Below are positions 25,295-38,437 of a stretch of DNA of 64,000 nt, in pieces. The stretch's first letter is position 1, and each line of letters opens with the position of its first letter. The translations under genes were made by a program, and so were the position numbers. The notes beneath the pieces are model-generated. The model was not told the DNA's origin. It made no database searches and saw only the letters and a program-made list of their open reading frames with translations. This DNA comes from Dactylellina haptotyla (Eukaryota > Ascomycota > Orbiliomycetes > Orbiliales > Orbiliaceae). The stretch spans positions 930,001-994,000 of the forward strand of contig CM062386.1 in NCBI GenBank assembly GCA_031310005.1. Direction: 5' to 3'.

Positions 25295-26704
25295 TCAACT
25301 TTTCAGATTGATCTTGCAAAGACGAGCGATGCAACCTTGCAGCTGGAGGTGTGTTCCCACGCCTTCCAAAATTCTCATATGGGTGAACCCGATTTCCTGG
25401 TCGACAGTTAGTGGCCCGGATTATTGTATCTCCGCAAGTATCGCCAACAGATGGTCTTACCTTGATGAACTCTAGTTTCGAATGCTCACTTATCGTATCA
25501 ATGGTCTTGGTCACTCGGAACATGGTACTGATAAGATCGACTGCCGAATAGCCCTTGTCCCTGAATAAGAATAATTCTGTCAGTAAACCCCGGACCGAGG
25601 ACTCTGGGGGTAATCTGGGGAAAATAAATACCAAAGTTCCCGTAGTGTCTCAAGGGCTTGGTCAATCTTGCCATCATAACAAGCCTTGATCATTGCCTGA
25701 ACTGCTACCGGATGCGGTGAATCCACAACTTTGAACACGTTATCACCGTTGACAAAACCGAACCCTGCTACCGTACTTTGTAGATTATTCACTGCCTGTC
25801 TCATGTCACCTTCAGCGCTGAATATCAGAGCCGCAAGCCCCTCGTCGCTGTACTGGACGCTCTCCGCCTCGCAAATTTCCATCAGTCGCTTCAGCAGTTG
25901 CTGATCTGACAATCTCGCGTACCGGAGTATAGCGCATCGGGACTGTAGGGGCTCAATAATCTTGTTGGATTGATTGCAGGCGAACGCGAAACGTGTGGTG
26001 GACGAGTATATCTCCATCGTTCGACGAAGAGCCTGTTGCGCACCCGCTGTCATGCTGTCCGCTTCATCGAGAATTACTATCTTCTGACGACCGGCGGGTA
26101 GCGTAACTTTCTTCTGCGCAAAGCCTTTAATTCTGTTCCGGACGACATCAATACCTTTTCAATGGAAGCCAATTGTTAGCATATTGTTTGTCTAGATAGA
26201 ACCGTATCCCGACTACAGACCTCTTTCGTCTGAGGCATTGAGCTCCAGGACAGCTTCCTTGTAGGCGCTACCCAATAGCTCCCTCGCAAGACATAATATC
26301 GATGTCGTTTTACTTTAAAATATCCCTCAGCATTTTGCCAAACCGTCAATCAGCTTTCGTGTGTTTCGAATGAGAGGTGTCAGAGCAGCTCCGTTCAGAG
26401 AAGGCCGTGGCAGATGTGTTTTGTCTCATACCCAATACCTGGCATACCACTAATGATAACGTGAGGCATATTTCCGTCTTTCGCAATGATCTTGAGCCGT
26501 TCCACAGTCTCTGAGTTCCCCACGATTTCGTCCAGGAAACGAGGTCGATACTTCTCAACCCTACACCATTCCAACGAATCATTAGAAGCCAGCTGGTATG
26601 AGCTTAGTTTCGGTCACAAACCATGGTAGTTCGTATCCCGGAGGGGCTTCTACGGCGGCAGCGCCGGCCTTTTTCGCCGCAGATTTCGAGGATTCGCCGT
26701 TCAT
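25295..26704 (-). CDS. RFC4: Replication factor C small subunit (yeast Rfc4 / human RFC2)
   Basis: Six exons, 26704-26622, 26560-26432, 26312-26221, 26154-25632, 25560-25461 and 25396-25295, give 342 residues, normal for the family. It is an AAA+ subunit of the clamp loader that opens PCNA and places it on primed DNA, and it also serves alternative clamp loaders. Seen: the RFC box LPWVEKYRP (26-34), Walker A GMPGIGKTT (66-74), Walker B VILDEAD (128-134), the arginine-finger SRC motif (173-175), and the sensor-2 region [11 protein letters not shown]. The N-terminal 25 residues are lysine/alanine-rich and variable. Closest in motif detail to yeast Rfc4, with IAKDGNMPH and the [17 protein letters not shown]-domain helix. 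The Walker A glycine codon is split by an intron. Confidence 0.95.
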
Positions 26705-28949
26705 AGTGTGGGAATTGCGGTTGGGGAGAGTGGCGTCGTTTAGGAGCCTTTGTGCGCGTGTGTGGATTTAATATATCACATCAATCTACGCGAGCGAAGA
26801 AGCTCGTGTCGCAGAGGCTTGGCGTGGAGCGCAACACAGTCCTCAACACATCTGGAATGGCCGCCAAACACCAAACAGATCGTCATCCACCTCTTTGCAC
26901 TTTATTTTTGCGGGCTTGGTGGCGGCATTAGCCTTCGTTTATTTTCGAATGTTCGAACGCCCTTACATACTGTGTTCTTTTTATTCCCATTTATTTTTGT
27001 TATTCTCCCGCTATTCGGGCGCCACTAGTGCAAATAATATCATGGCAACGTACGTGCTGGAGCGGACTGTTTTTGCATTTCAAAGCTTGTACAGGCCATT
27101 CTTCGGAATTTTATCTGCTGGATTTTCAGGGACTGATGTTCAAAGCGAGATTAATTGAAATCTCGATTTGTCCCTTCACCCCGATCGATCTGCAAGAGAG
27201 AAAGAGAGCGAGAACGAGAGCAACGGAAAGAAAGTATGCGTGGTTCAGGGTCCTCAAACTCAATTGCAGTCGCGCGCGCATATTTTGCAGCACAGGTCTG
27301 ACAGCGAAACGACAGTCCCATGCGACGGTCATATGGCTAACGAACGAGTATAATAAGTAATATGGATGTTGCCTCTATTCAGCGCTTTATATATGTCTCC
27401 GTGCTCCTGCGTGGAGCCTCACTAAAAAGCGCACTAAACATTAGTTTCGAGGATTATAATAATAAATAAAATCCGATTTGTGGAGACCCATCATCAAGAA
27501 AAGGGGTCTTCAAACTAGCGCTGTCAAAACAAAGTGCGGGTTAACTTGCATGCATGCGAAGTGCTGGAGGGAATCGAGGTTCCATTGGCTGATGTGCCCT
27601 CCTTCCGGGTTTTCTCTTGTCTCTCCTCCCCACCTGGATCACTTGGCCTGACTTTGACAGGGGTGATTATCAGAAACACGATGCCTGCAATCTAATATTA
27701 ATGTTCACGACAAAATAACTGTAACTCTCTCTGCGGGCTGTCCCTTTTGGTTGCACTCGCACTTTGCGACCTGCTTTCTTGTCTTCGTTCGCTCGTGGGA
27801 AGCACGGCCCCGGTCGTTTCCCTGTTGCACCAGGTGGGAAGATAGATAGCGAAGTGGGGAGAGCGCGCGCAAATTTGTGCAATCCTGTGATCCCGGATGA
27901 CGGTTCTCTCCATTACAGAGGAATCGCTCCCATTCTCTGCAATCGAATACTCGTTCGTGAGGGAGAATTAGAATAATAAAATAGCCATCATTCCTTTTAG
28001 GCGCAAATGCGAATGTTCAAGAGCATTTCAACCCAACATGCATTAAAACAAGCCCCCTCTTCGATGGGGTCTAGTCGGGCAACATAATTGCCCGATCGCG
28101 ACCGCTTGGTTACCTTGGCTGCATCCTTCTCCTCCTCTTTCTCGACTTATCTCGCTCTCCTGAGTCGGGAAGCCGGCCATCCGTCGTACCTGTGCTACTA
28201 GGGTTAGAGTCTCTGGGGGTGGTCCCACTAGCGGCTGTTTGGCCTTCGCAGTGCCGTCGTTGCTGTTAGCATTCTTGCCAATATCAGTGCTGCCCCCGAT
28301 TCATATCTGGGCTTAATCTCTGGTTTCCTACACACCGACATTCTGAGTGTTAGAGATGAGATTGGGCCTCACAACAAGCTGCTCAAGCGCCTCCTGAAAG
28401 CTTGCCTGCTTGCTTGCTTTGATATTATTACTGTTCAGGTATCTCCCGCTTTTACGATATGCCAGCCTAACCCTGGCACTTGCCGCCTTTGTCTGAACCG
28501 AACGGACCCCCATCCACGCCGTACACAGCCCAGTGCGCAACCTCAGCGATAGCAAAGAGCAAGCATTAAACGAAATTTGATAACTGGGACCTGGTAACCA
28601 GTTCGTCCCATTTCCTCCAAATCGCATCCTTCTCTTCATCCTCGTCTTCTTTCTTATTCTTTCTTCCATCATTCTTTTTTCAGTTCTATCCTTTGTTTCT
28701 TTTTCGTTCTTCGTTCTTGTTTAAGATTTTCGCATACCATAATTGACGTCGCCAGAGGATCCGAGCAGGCTTCATTCAACAGCCTGGTGGTCGAATCCGA
28801 CAGTAATAATAATACTCTAATTCCGACAAGATTCGAACGATATAATATTTATCGCTTTCCGCGAAACAATTATCCTCTTATGAAGTCGATATAGTGTTTT
28901 CGCGCTTTCCTTTTCCGACGATTTCACAATCGTCTCTTGGTTCGCGATC
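26705..28949. other. Divergent intergenic region, 2.2 kb
   Basis: Lies between the divergent RFC4 and aspartyl protease genes. The right half (28600-28949) is T/C-rich and is probably the protease leader. Open frames are short and unrecognised. Nothing else supported. Confidence 0.5.
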
Positions 28950-30573
28950 ATGCGCCCATGGTTGCTCGTCCTTCCGCTGTTTGTTTCGACTGGGTTTTCG
29001 AAACTCGTTGCCAGGGAAGGGTCAAAGGTCATTCGAGTACCGTTTTCGAAGGAGAAATATCCCAGTCACGATGTTGGGAAAAGAGACGGCGTGAGCAAGA
29101 CTGCGTACCAGAAGCTCGACAACAAGGTGAGTGGGCAAAGCACCCTGAAAAAGAAAACTCTCGTTCAACATGACGTCTGTTGATGTCTGGGCGTGAATAT
29201 CTCCGGCTGACATCGCATGCGCTCCACAAAGGACTTTTTGTTCTACGCAAACATAACTCTTGGAACGCCTGAACAACCCCTCCGACTACACATCGATACT
29301 GGAAGTAGTGATATCTGGGTCGAAACGCCAGGGTCTGAGATATGCCGCACTTCGAAGAACGGCTGCAGTATAGGCGGAACATACGACAATACAACATCGT
29401 CTACCTATCAATATGTGGAGGGCAACTTTGCGATATCCTACGTCGACGGCCAATTCGCAAGCGGCGAGTACGCCAAAGATACATTTCACATCGGTGGCGT
29501 CGGCGTCTCGGATGTCCAATTCGGTATCGGTTTCAAGGGAACTAGCGAGGAGGGTATCTTGGGCATCGGCTTCGAGGCTCGACAATCCGGTGTTACGAAG
29601 GGACAAGCGGAGTATACTGGTTTGATTACGCAGATGGTCAAGCAGGATCTCATCAATTCGCGCGCATATTCGATCTGGCTGAACGACTTGAACGCCGAAT
29701 CTGGCGAAATTTTGTTTGGAGGGATTGATGCGGGCAAATATGACGGTTCTCTGACGACGATTCCATTGAGCAAACGGACCGGATTTGATCAGGCTACGGA
29801 TTTCATAATATCATTGCATGGCCTAACGATCACGAACGGCGATGAAGAACCCCGTGTCTTGATGAATGAGTCTCGTACCATACCCGCCCTTCTCGATACG
29901 TATGTTTGAATTAACCCACTTCACTTACCAATCACTTGGTAATGGCATGCTAACATATTACTGTAGTGGTGCGAGTTTTACCTACCTCCCACAAGATGTT
30001 GCAAATCAGCTTGTGAATTTAGTTGGTGCTCAAACCGTCAGCGAGTACAAAGGCCCCGCGGTCAATTGTTCCAAAAGAGCCATGGATGACACCTTCAGCT
30101 TTAAATTCGCCGGCACCAGCATCACCGTCAAACTTCGCGACTTCATCATCGATGCAACCGACGAACCGAACGAAGACAACCATATCCTCTGTTACTTTGG
30201 CATCCTTGGCATCTCTGAAGGCAGTGTTCTCACGCTCGGTGACACGTTTCTAAGGTCTGCATATGTCGTCTATGATATGGACAACGAGGAGATTTCTATT
30301 GCACAAACGATCTTTAATAGCACGGTGACCAATATTTTGGAAATCGGCATCGGTCCAACTGCAGTACCCAGTGTCACCCGGCCAAGTAGAGTGGATTCCG
30401 TCGCAGTAACCGGAACCGACTCTGCTGGAGTTTCTTCCTCCGATCCCCATTCGACAACTTCAGGTTCACCAGATGTTTCGAATTCCGCAGCAGCCAGCTC
30501 CTCTATCAGTCCTTTGGCCGCCTTTCTGACGACATTTCTTATATCATCTCTCTCGTTCGCAGTCTTTCTTTAA
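28950..30573 (+). CDS. Yapsin-like GPI-anchored aspartyl protease
   Basis: Three exons, 28950-29126, 29232-29899 and 29967-30573, give 483 residues. A pepsin-fold (A1) secreted protease. A signal peptide covers about residues 1-20 (PWLLVLPLFVSTGF core). A short pro-region with a KR site (about 43-44) precedes the mature chain. Catalytic motifs are DTGSSD (D81) and DTGAS (D281), and the flap tyrosine is in AISYVDG. The second catalytic motif is split by the last intron. The C-terminus has a serine/alanine-rich stalk and then a hydrophobic tail (SPLAAFLTTFLISSLSFAVF), the pattern of a GPI attachment signal, so it should sit at the plasma membrane or wall. Several N-glycosylation sequons are present (NIT, NTT, NES, NCS, NST). 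Relatives process cell-wall enzymes and secreted precursors; the substrate here is unknown. Confidence 0.93.
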
Positions 30574-31712
30574 GCTGAGGCATCATGGCGTTTGAGCAAT
30601 CTTTGCACACTGTCGTATTCTGCTTAGCACTTTTGTTTCCTCCTTTCCTTTTATTCCCGCAACTTTCATCTCCGTCGTCGCCGTCTTTCGCAAAAAAGCA
30701 ACCACCAAACTCTCATTTCCTTTTACACGATCCATTTTATCATAGCTCCTTCACCCTATTTCACCGATAACTCTCCTACTCGGACACCGCGAATCTCCGT
30801 CAGCTCAATCAATCTCCTTGTCTTTTACTTTTCTCAAAACTTTCCTATCAGCGATTTCTTTTTCCTCACGGATAACAACACTCATTAGATTTTTATAATA
30901 GCTTATTTCAGAATCGCTCTTGTCTCCTTGGGCCTCATTTCCTATCGGCATTTCTTTTTTCCGCTTTACCCCGCTCGAGGGTTTTCCAAGGAACATTTCG
31001 AATTTCGGGTTTTCGTTATCAAGGGCTGTTTGTTTCCCTCTCTTGCATTTTTCGTCGTTATCATCTGTCGCGTTACACGCTCTCCCGGCCGCACTTTTTT
31101 TCCCTCCCATGCGAGCCCCTACTGCTTTCTTTGTTATTGTTTGGTTTTTTGCTTTATCGAGATATCCGGCCTTTGTATAACTTTATAAGGCCGAGAAGTA
31201 CTCATCAGTGTGCTTATTCTCTCCCCTGGTGTTTTCCAGGTGGCGATATTTCCCTAGGTTATTACGGGAACGAAAACAATGGTGCCAGCAGTTTTTTGGT
31301 CACCGAAATGTGGCACGGAAGGATGGCCTAAATTTTTCATGTATATATTTTATCAGCTAGGATATAGGCTTCGAGTTGAAGAACCCCAGTTTAGGCCAGC
31401 GAGATCCCGGAATAGGGAAATATATTAAATTATCCAATTGTGCAAAAATAATAAAATGCCTCCCTAAGTATTTCTAGTGATTTCGTGTGGTAATCTGTAC
31501 CTCGTTTCCGCATCTCGTTTATCGAGATCTGCGTCTTACGTTTGTCTCACTCGATATAGTGTCGTTTTTTAATTTATTTATCGCTTTTCGGAATACATCA
31601 AAATACAGGGTAATATGTAATATATTAAAGATTAATAAACAAAACCACATAATGTATATAGATACAATCGCTAACTCCACAGAAAACTCAATAGGTATAA
31701 AATTCGTATATC
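30574..31712. other. Intergenic between convergent protease and SAT4-like genes
   Basis: T-rich 3' flank. One small lysine/acid-rich open frame on the minus strand (31110-30805, 101 codons, ATG start) has a plausible composition but no family match and may be antisense of the T-rich tail. AT-rich toward 31.7 kb. Confidence 0.5.
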
Positions 31713-33198
31713 TCATTTCGTACGTATCACAGGTGATGTCTCTCCTCCAATATCCGGTATAACTTGATGTAACTTGACCTGCAAAGGAGGTACCTCAGTT
31801 TGTGGCCGTGGAGTACTTGCAATCTGCATACTCTGCGCACGAGAGAGAGCCTCGGGCGCATCAGGATGGGATGAAGGCGTAGCTGTCTGAAGACCCGAAT
31901 CCCGCCTTATCAAATTCCTTAGCCCTCCCAGCGAACCCAGTTTTCTGATAACGTTCGATCCGCCTGTTGTGGAAGACGGTGGGTTCGCCACACCAGCCGC
32001 AATCTGGACATCTCGTGTGTTCTTCTCGATTCCCGGGGTTGGCAACTGCTCGCCGTCTTCTGGAGACCATGTTGTCGAAAACAGCGTCGTGTCACCGGAT
32101 GCACCCGCACCTGCTGCTTTTGCCTTTTGCATTTTCTCCACATCCATTGTGAACCCTTTCCTCTGCTCTTCTGTGAAGAATAATCGTAGCGCGGGGAGTA
32201 TGGCGATTATCACTGCCATGTTGCCAAATATTTGTCCAAACTGCGCGGCGACAATGCCATTCAGCCAAATGCTGTGTGTTTCTCTCGCTTTGTAGAGTAG
32301 GACTATTCGGAATATTGCGAGGAATACTAGGAAGATGCTCATGCTGAATATTCCAAAAAGAATGAACTTATGACGCGTTTGTATTTTGAGGCACATTAGC
32401 AATCGATAAGGGAGTATTATTATGAATATGTCGGATGTGATGTCGAGAATGGTCGCGGCGATGAGTCCATTGTTATTAGCGGCGATGTCATGAGGATTAT
32501 TGCAGCTGTCTGTGGAATCATTGAGCGTATTAGTATAGACGTTTTATAAGCTTGTTAGGTGGTATATTGGCCAGAATGGGTAACTCACTCCCTTCCCATT
32601 TCCTCTTCGGTGGGAAACAAGTAAAGCAATTAATGAGGATAACTGACAACCACGCAGTCGTGGAAATCACCAGTACCGCCCACCACCATCTCATATATGC
32701 GGGCCATACTCTTAACAGCCGTCGTAAAAACAATAAGAAGCTAAGCTTGCAAAAGTACTGGGTTGTCCATACAAGAAACGTCTTAACGAATTGGGTTTTG
32801 AGAAGCGTTGGAATATCATGAGTGAGGAAATATGGCGGGAATGGCGTCTTAGTGATGAAAAGGTGATGTGCGCGAAACAAGATCGGATACTGGTAGGTGT
32901 GTATGGCGCCCAATGCTATTAGAAGAAGGATGGCGGGGAATAGTATATAGTCATCAGAGAGGAAAGTTTGGTATCGTGAGTATCTAAGGTACAAACGGAT
33001 GGGAAACAGGATGAACGCAATGCTCATGAGACCCCATGTCAATGCCTAGATTGAAGACAGGTTAACCAACAGGGTCAAAGATGGAATTTGAGCTCGCAGA
33101 TCGTTTACGAGTGTGTTTTTTGAACATTCAAAGTATTTACTTACGTGCTCGCCCCGCTCAGTTAATATGAGGCTTTCAATCCAAGCATCCACCGACAT
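31713..33198 (-). CDS. SAT4/PTH11-like seven-helix membrane protein
   Basis: Three exons, 33198-33145, 33045-32589 and 32509-31713, give 435 residues. The first exon codes for only 18 residues, ending ERGEH, and joins in phase 0 to ALTWGLMSIAF, the first membrane helix. About seven hydrophobic helices follow up to residue 300. The conserved cysteine region of the family is present (CFPPKRKWEG, then SCNNP across the second intron), as is the DITSDIFIIILPYRLL helix. The cytosolic tail (about 305-435) is serine/proline/threonine-rich. Fungal proteins of this group (rhodopsin-like, Pfam SAT4) include PTH11-type receptors and transporter-like proteins of unknown ligand; this copy lacks an N-terminal CFEM domain. 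Function beyond an integral membrane protein, possibly a receptor, cannot be inferred. Confidence 0.85.
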
Positions 33199-34840
33199 AG
33201 CGAATAAAGGGACGTTATAAGTATTGTAACAACACCAATAGCGGTAGATCCGCCCCGGTCGCCCACAAGCCGCTACTGCGAGGACTTGCAGATAAACCTA
33301 AAAGTATCTGAGTTATGCATCCGACAACATGGTCGAGAAGGTATAGGAGACGCAACGTGGGATAAGGTTGATCGCAAAAATACTTGCGAGAAAGCGGGGG
33401 GATGAAAGGTGGGTTTTCTGGGCATTGCGATCGGGATATATCTTGTGAAGCCCTTCAGCTGAACATAACGTAACTTTTTTTTTTGCCTTTCCTTTAGGCC
33501 AGTGCGGCATGGCCTTACAGGTCGACATGCAAGATCTATCAACACTCTGGGATTCTTTTCCTGTTTGGGAAATATTGTGACACGGTGTGCTGCAGCCACT
33601 AGGTCTGTTTGAGGGATAGAATCCTTTGGAGCTCGAGAATTACGCGAATACTTTTGGATTTTGGGTCCGAAGAGCTGCTATGACCGCTATTCGCCTTGGT
33701 GGCGCTTTTCTTAGGGATTCGTATCTTGTGACATTGGTAAAGGTGTGGTCAAGCTTTTGGGATTTCTTGGAGTAGCTATCGACAACCCTTCGACCGCGGA
33801 CATGTGGCAATTCATATTGCTGGAACCTTCAACCGATTAGATATTACATTTGCATTAAAGTTTCTGTGCAGTTACCTCTTTATTACACAACCGCTCGGCG
33901 TGTACCACGGGAAGATGTGGATATTGTAACGAAGTACCCTGATAAGGTAGTTTCCTGATGTTGTTACTTCGCCTTTCGAAGCTTTCGTTTCCATTTTAGA
34001 CATCTAACATTTGCTTAACATGAACACAACACAATATTGGGGGTTAGTGTAATTAATGCGGCGAGGGCAGCTAGTGTTTCCGTGGAAGATTTCGAATTAA
34101 AGATTTTGAGTTAAATGTTAGGCAGTGTGCTCTTTCACTATTGAATTTTTCAAATTTAAATAGGTAACTAGGTTTCAATTGCAAAAGTTAAGACTCGCGA
34201 ATATTATGTACTATGCTGGGTTACAACCTATGTGGAACCTTATAAGTAAATCGTGGGTTCTCCTGTGGGAAAGTAGCTTGAAAAGTGTCACATAGCCGGA
34301 CAAATACTAAATCTTAATCCAGTACAGATAGATAGATTAACAACTTTCTCAAGGCGAGAATGTACGAGGCTTCCAACTTAAGAATCTCTCCATAGTACTG
34401 TCGACAGCTGCCATAAAGTCACATATATGGATATGTTGAGTATGTGTTGGCTGTAAATTCCGGGTGACTGGTGGAAAAGAAACATATCTTGAATTTCCTA
34501 ACTTATCTTAGAAAGAGAGTTCTCAATAGATTTGCATACGCGTATGTAATGCAGGAGCTTCGTATCCTCCAGAATATTCCGGTTCTTCTAATAATTACTA
34601 CGGAGAGTGAGATGCCACAGGTGGCTGGCGCAATACGCCTATTGTAAGAAAGTGTTGCGAGACGTCGAAATTAAAGTGTTTGTATGGCAAGAAGCTTCCG
34701 TTTCGGGCCACAGGCTCTTGCCCTCCAGCCCACAAACCGAATTGTCAAAAATTCATTCCAGCAATAACAACATTTGGCTTCAACAACAGTTCAGTAACGA
34801 CAGCACATTCGTAAACCTAATTATCACGAAAACCGCCACC
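33199..34840. other. Divergent intergenic region, 1.6 kb
   Basis: Lies between the SAT4-like gene (minus) and eL28 (plus). AT-rich, with no open frame above 110 codons and no recognised RNA. The right end is the upstream region of a highly expressed ribosomal protein gene. Confidence 0.5.
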
Positions 34841-35740
34841 ATGTCCACCGCATCATCGTACGTTTTACCTCGATAATCTGTGAGACCTCCAGGGAGGTCA
34901 GAAGAGACATATTTTGAAGGAGAGGCTGGAAATGCTGATAGAAGGCTGATATATGATGTAGTGATCTCTTGTGGGAACTCACCCGCAACCACACCAGCTA
35001 CCTCGTCAAGAGGAAGACCAACGGTGGAGTCAGATTGAGCCGTGATCCTTTGAACTTGAGGAACATTCACTCGAGAAAGGTTAGATGACAGAGTCTCCCG
35101 TTCTAGAATGATAGAAGATTCCTTAGATCTTCTGGAATGTTATCCCGACAGGTGGAACGGAACGCTGACATATACCGGGTGGTTATTTTAGCATTCTGGA
35201 GCCGTTAACAGCCAGGTTAGTTGAAAAACAAAAGTCCGAGCATATATATATATATATATATATGTATAGCCATCCGCTGGCACGAGAATTTGACGGTTCC
35301 GGCGGCGGATACGTATGACATTTCATGTGGGATATGATGTTAATTTGGAGGGGTTATCGTTTGGGGAATGTCTAGGCTATCGGTCTCGTCCCATCTGAGA
35401 AGGGAGGAATTGCGCTCTTGACCAAGAAGAAGACCGGCTACACCAACACCGCCGCTTACAAGCCATCGAAGACTTCTAGAAAGTAGGTGTTTCCATTTGG
35501 GCGCGGGTTGATGATGTAATAAGAAAGCATTGCTAATCTCTTTCGACCAGGTCCTACCTTCACATCGCCAACTCGACCACCAAGAAGGGATACCGTTCCG
35601 ACTTGCGCGAGGATGCCATTGCCCGTGCCTCGGCTTTGATCAAGTCCTACAGGAAGCCAGTTAAGCCAACCAAGGAGTCGAAGCCAAGGGGCTCCAAGGC
35701 AAAGGCCGCACAGGCCGCTTCTTCCTCCGCTGACCTGTGA
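34841..35740 (+). CDS. RPL28: 60S ribosomal protein eL28
   Basis: Five exons, 34841-34857, 34962-35079, 35192-35215, 35376-35482 and 35551-35740, give 151 residues. eL28 is a large-subunit protein present in most eukaryotes but missing from Saccharomyces. Signatures are NGGVRLSRDPLNLRNIHSRK, then EKGGIALLTKKKTGYTN and the SYLHIANSTTKKGYRSDLR helix; the tail is lysine/alanine-rich. Exon 1 holds just 17 coding bases, and exon 3 is a 24-base microexon (HSGAVNSQ) in phase 0 at both ends. Without it the protein would lose eight residues but stay in frame. Its place matches the variable segment between HSRK and AIGLVP in relatives, so it is likely a real exon. The intron after it contains a 22-base TA repeat (35242-35263). 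Confidence 0.93.
35242..35263. repeat. (TA)n tract inside an eL28 intron
   Basis: Perfect alternating TA run of about 22 bases in the 160-base intron that follows the 24-base microexon. Confidence 0.85.
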
Positions 35741-38437
35741 TGTAATCGCGAGGAGTTGTTGAGCTAGGGGTCTCTTTTACCTTTTAATATAATGAATGCA
35801 GCTGTCTTTTTTATTATACAGCTTTGAGCCTTTGTTGTATACAAGATATGTCTATATTGGTGTCTTATGCATGACATTATAATTCATTGCCATCTTTTTT
35901 TTTTTTTTTTCAACCATCGTGAGAGAGAGCGTGCCCGATCAGATGCGAAGATGCAGGTACCGCGGAAGGCGTGATAGGAAATCGTGATAAGAGGGGTTTA
36001 AATTGATAAAGCGAGGGGGAAAACCCGACGATGATGATTGCTGCCCGAGGGAATTCGCAGCTTGCCCATCGAACCCGGAATGAAACTAGCAGACGAGCAC
36101 TAGGCAGAGAGGGGTCTACCGGTTTGAGACGGTGAGGTCGTGCAAAATTTTGGGTGACGGATGTCCGGATATCGTGATAACGATTAATGGCCGGGCACGA
36201 CCTGCACGATAAGATGGCGATACGCAATTGCAGCCGTCGACGCTCGAACCAATATCCGCACCCCGCTAATTGCGACTGATTGCAACTGTCAGAATCGAAT
36301 ATTAGCCTCTGATATTCGATCTGCTCGCGCCGAAATTGTCTGCGTGTGTTGCAGGCCGTCCGCTGCACAACACTCTTTTCGTCATTCGTCGGCGCTTAAT
36401 TTACGCAGCGAGCCAACACCGCCGGAGCTTAATATAACATCTATCAGCTCATCTCAACCCGAACTTGGGAAACTAGACCGCTGGGACGAACGATGGAGTG
36501 CCACGACAGCAAGAAGCTGGCGGCCGCGTGGGGTTGGGTCTAAGATAAGTGCTCGGGCACCATCGGAGTCGCAATCATCAGGGTATCAATCAGCATACCC
36601 AAACCGATCGAATCGTCGGGCATTGTGGAGAAACGTCATGCCGCTGACCATTGGAAACACCGTTTCGCTACGCTGATTGGTCCGTGGTGAGCGGCCGCAT
36701 CTTCTCAAACACCTTCACTCGCCTCTCTTTCGCCCTTGGAGCTCCCAAGCACTCCTATTTACCGCATAGCCGGGTCAACAGCCTGATTGGATGCTAACGG
36801 ACGAACGCACAACACGCCAGACAAGCCTCCCGGTCGACAAACGGCCAGGCCTCCTGTCAGTCATTCAGTCGTCGTCCATCCCCTTGGAGAATAGGAATAG
36901 AACGCAATGCTCCATTGCTGAGCGTGGTCGCGTAAGGGTCAGACGGCAGGGAAATGACCCTGCTGTTTTGCCAGTCGCACGGGCAAAAGCCAGGCAAAAG
37001 CTAGGTTCTCGCAACGCCGTTCACGGTTTTTTTCTCGCTCGTTTTCACAAGTTTGCACAGGGTTTGTCCACGACCCTATCCAGCAGGTTCCGGTACCTTG
37101 CATGAACCGGCCCCAGGATTCGCGGTGTGATAGCCTCCTGCAGGTGACAGCAACACTCCAATGCTCCTGACCCTATTTCGCAGCGGTCTCTGTTCGCACC
37201 CAGAACTGCTTCTTATGGCAAAGTGATTCAACGGGCAGCGAATGGGAGAAACACGACTCCTATATCCTGCTTCTTACCATAGCCTGCTTATACGTCGAGG
37301 TCGCAACAATACCCTAGCGACCCAATCAAGGGCAGCTCAGCTTCCCCGCCAGCCAATAACGGACGTGAGCACACCAAGCTTTGTTTCGTGGCTGTGTGCG
37401 AACGATGAGAAAAACCAATTCATCCCACTACTGAACCCCCCATACCCTGCCTGCTTGCCTGCCGTATGTGATCGGTGTACGGAAGGGTACCGGTTGTGGA
37501 AATAAACGTGACCGGGCCTATGTTCCATTTGCACATTTTGACGGAGGTAGCTTCGAGGTACCGCGAAAAAAAGGTGGGCTGAGGAGCAAGTCAGAATAAG
37601 GGACGACCTCAAAACCACATGGGCTCCCCATCGCTGGATCAACGGTTTCTCCATTCCCTTCGTCACGTTTCTCTTTTCCTTCCTCCCACATCTCGATTTC
37701 TCTCTCACGTTCACTACCTGTGCAGCAGCTAATTTATCACCCTTCGTCATCGACAATCGTTGGAGGCGGAATTACATTCTTTTGAGAGTTGCTGTGCGGA
37801 ATCTTGTCTCGGGGGGTTGTTTCTAACTTGCTGTCTTCGGTAAATCCCAGTGTCAGTCGGAAAGTGTGGTTTGAGCAGGAGCTTCCAGGACGAGGGGGGC
37901 TACGAATCAGCTAGTAGAAGCACCTCAACAGGCGCCATCGCGATGAATTTTTAGTGCATACACCGAAACGAAAAAAAAAAAAAAAACTCTGCAAAAAAGT
38001 CGCTCGTTAACCTCGACATCTGTCACTCTTTTATTGTTATTATTCTTCACGAACCTCGACACTCTTTTGACCAGGCTATCTACAGCCAGCCATTCTTTAT
38101 TCGGCGGATGCCATATTTTATTTTTATCGATTCGTCAATTCTTTTATTACTTGGAGTATTCGCAACCTTCGTGTGCATTCTCCGTCCACTCATTCCAACC
38201 AATCTAACGCAATTCTGACGCCCTGATTTTTATGACGACAAATATAATATTTTGAGAAAATACGAATTCTATGCCCGACCACGATAATTATTTGGTGAAT
38301 GAACGTTTGGAATAAAACTTCTGGATATCCACTACGAATCCTCTTTTTAGTCCTTGGAGTTCCCGATAATTTTTATACTTAATTTTTATTTTTCTATTTT
38401 TTGGATCAATTTACACAAAGCACCCTACCCGACCGAA
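35741..38437. other. Intergenic spacer, 2.7 kb
   Basis: 3' flank of eL28, then the upstream region of the serine-rich protein gene. A GC-richer part (36340-37500) has overlapping frames of 100-150 codons on both strands, none recognised. An A18 run lies near 37970-37986. The last 400 bases are T-rich and are likely a leader. Confidence 0.5.
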
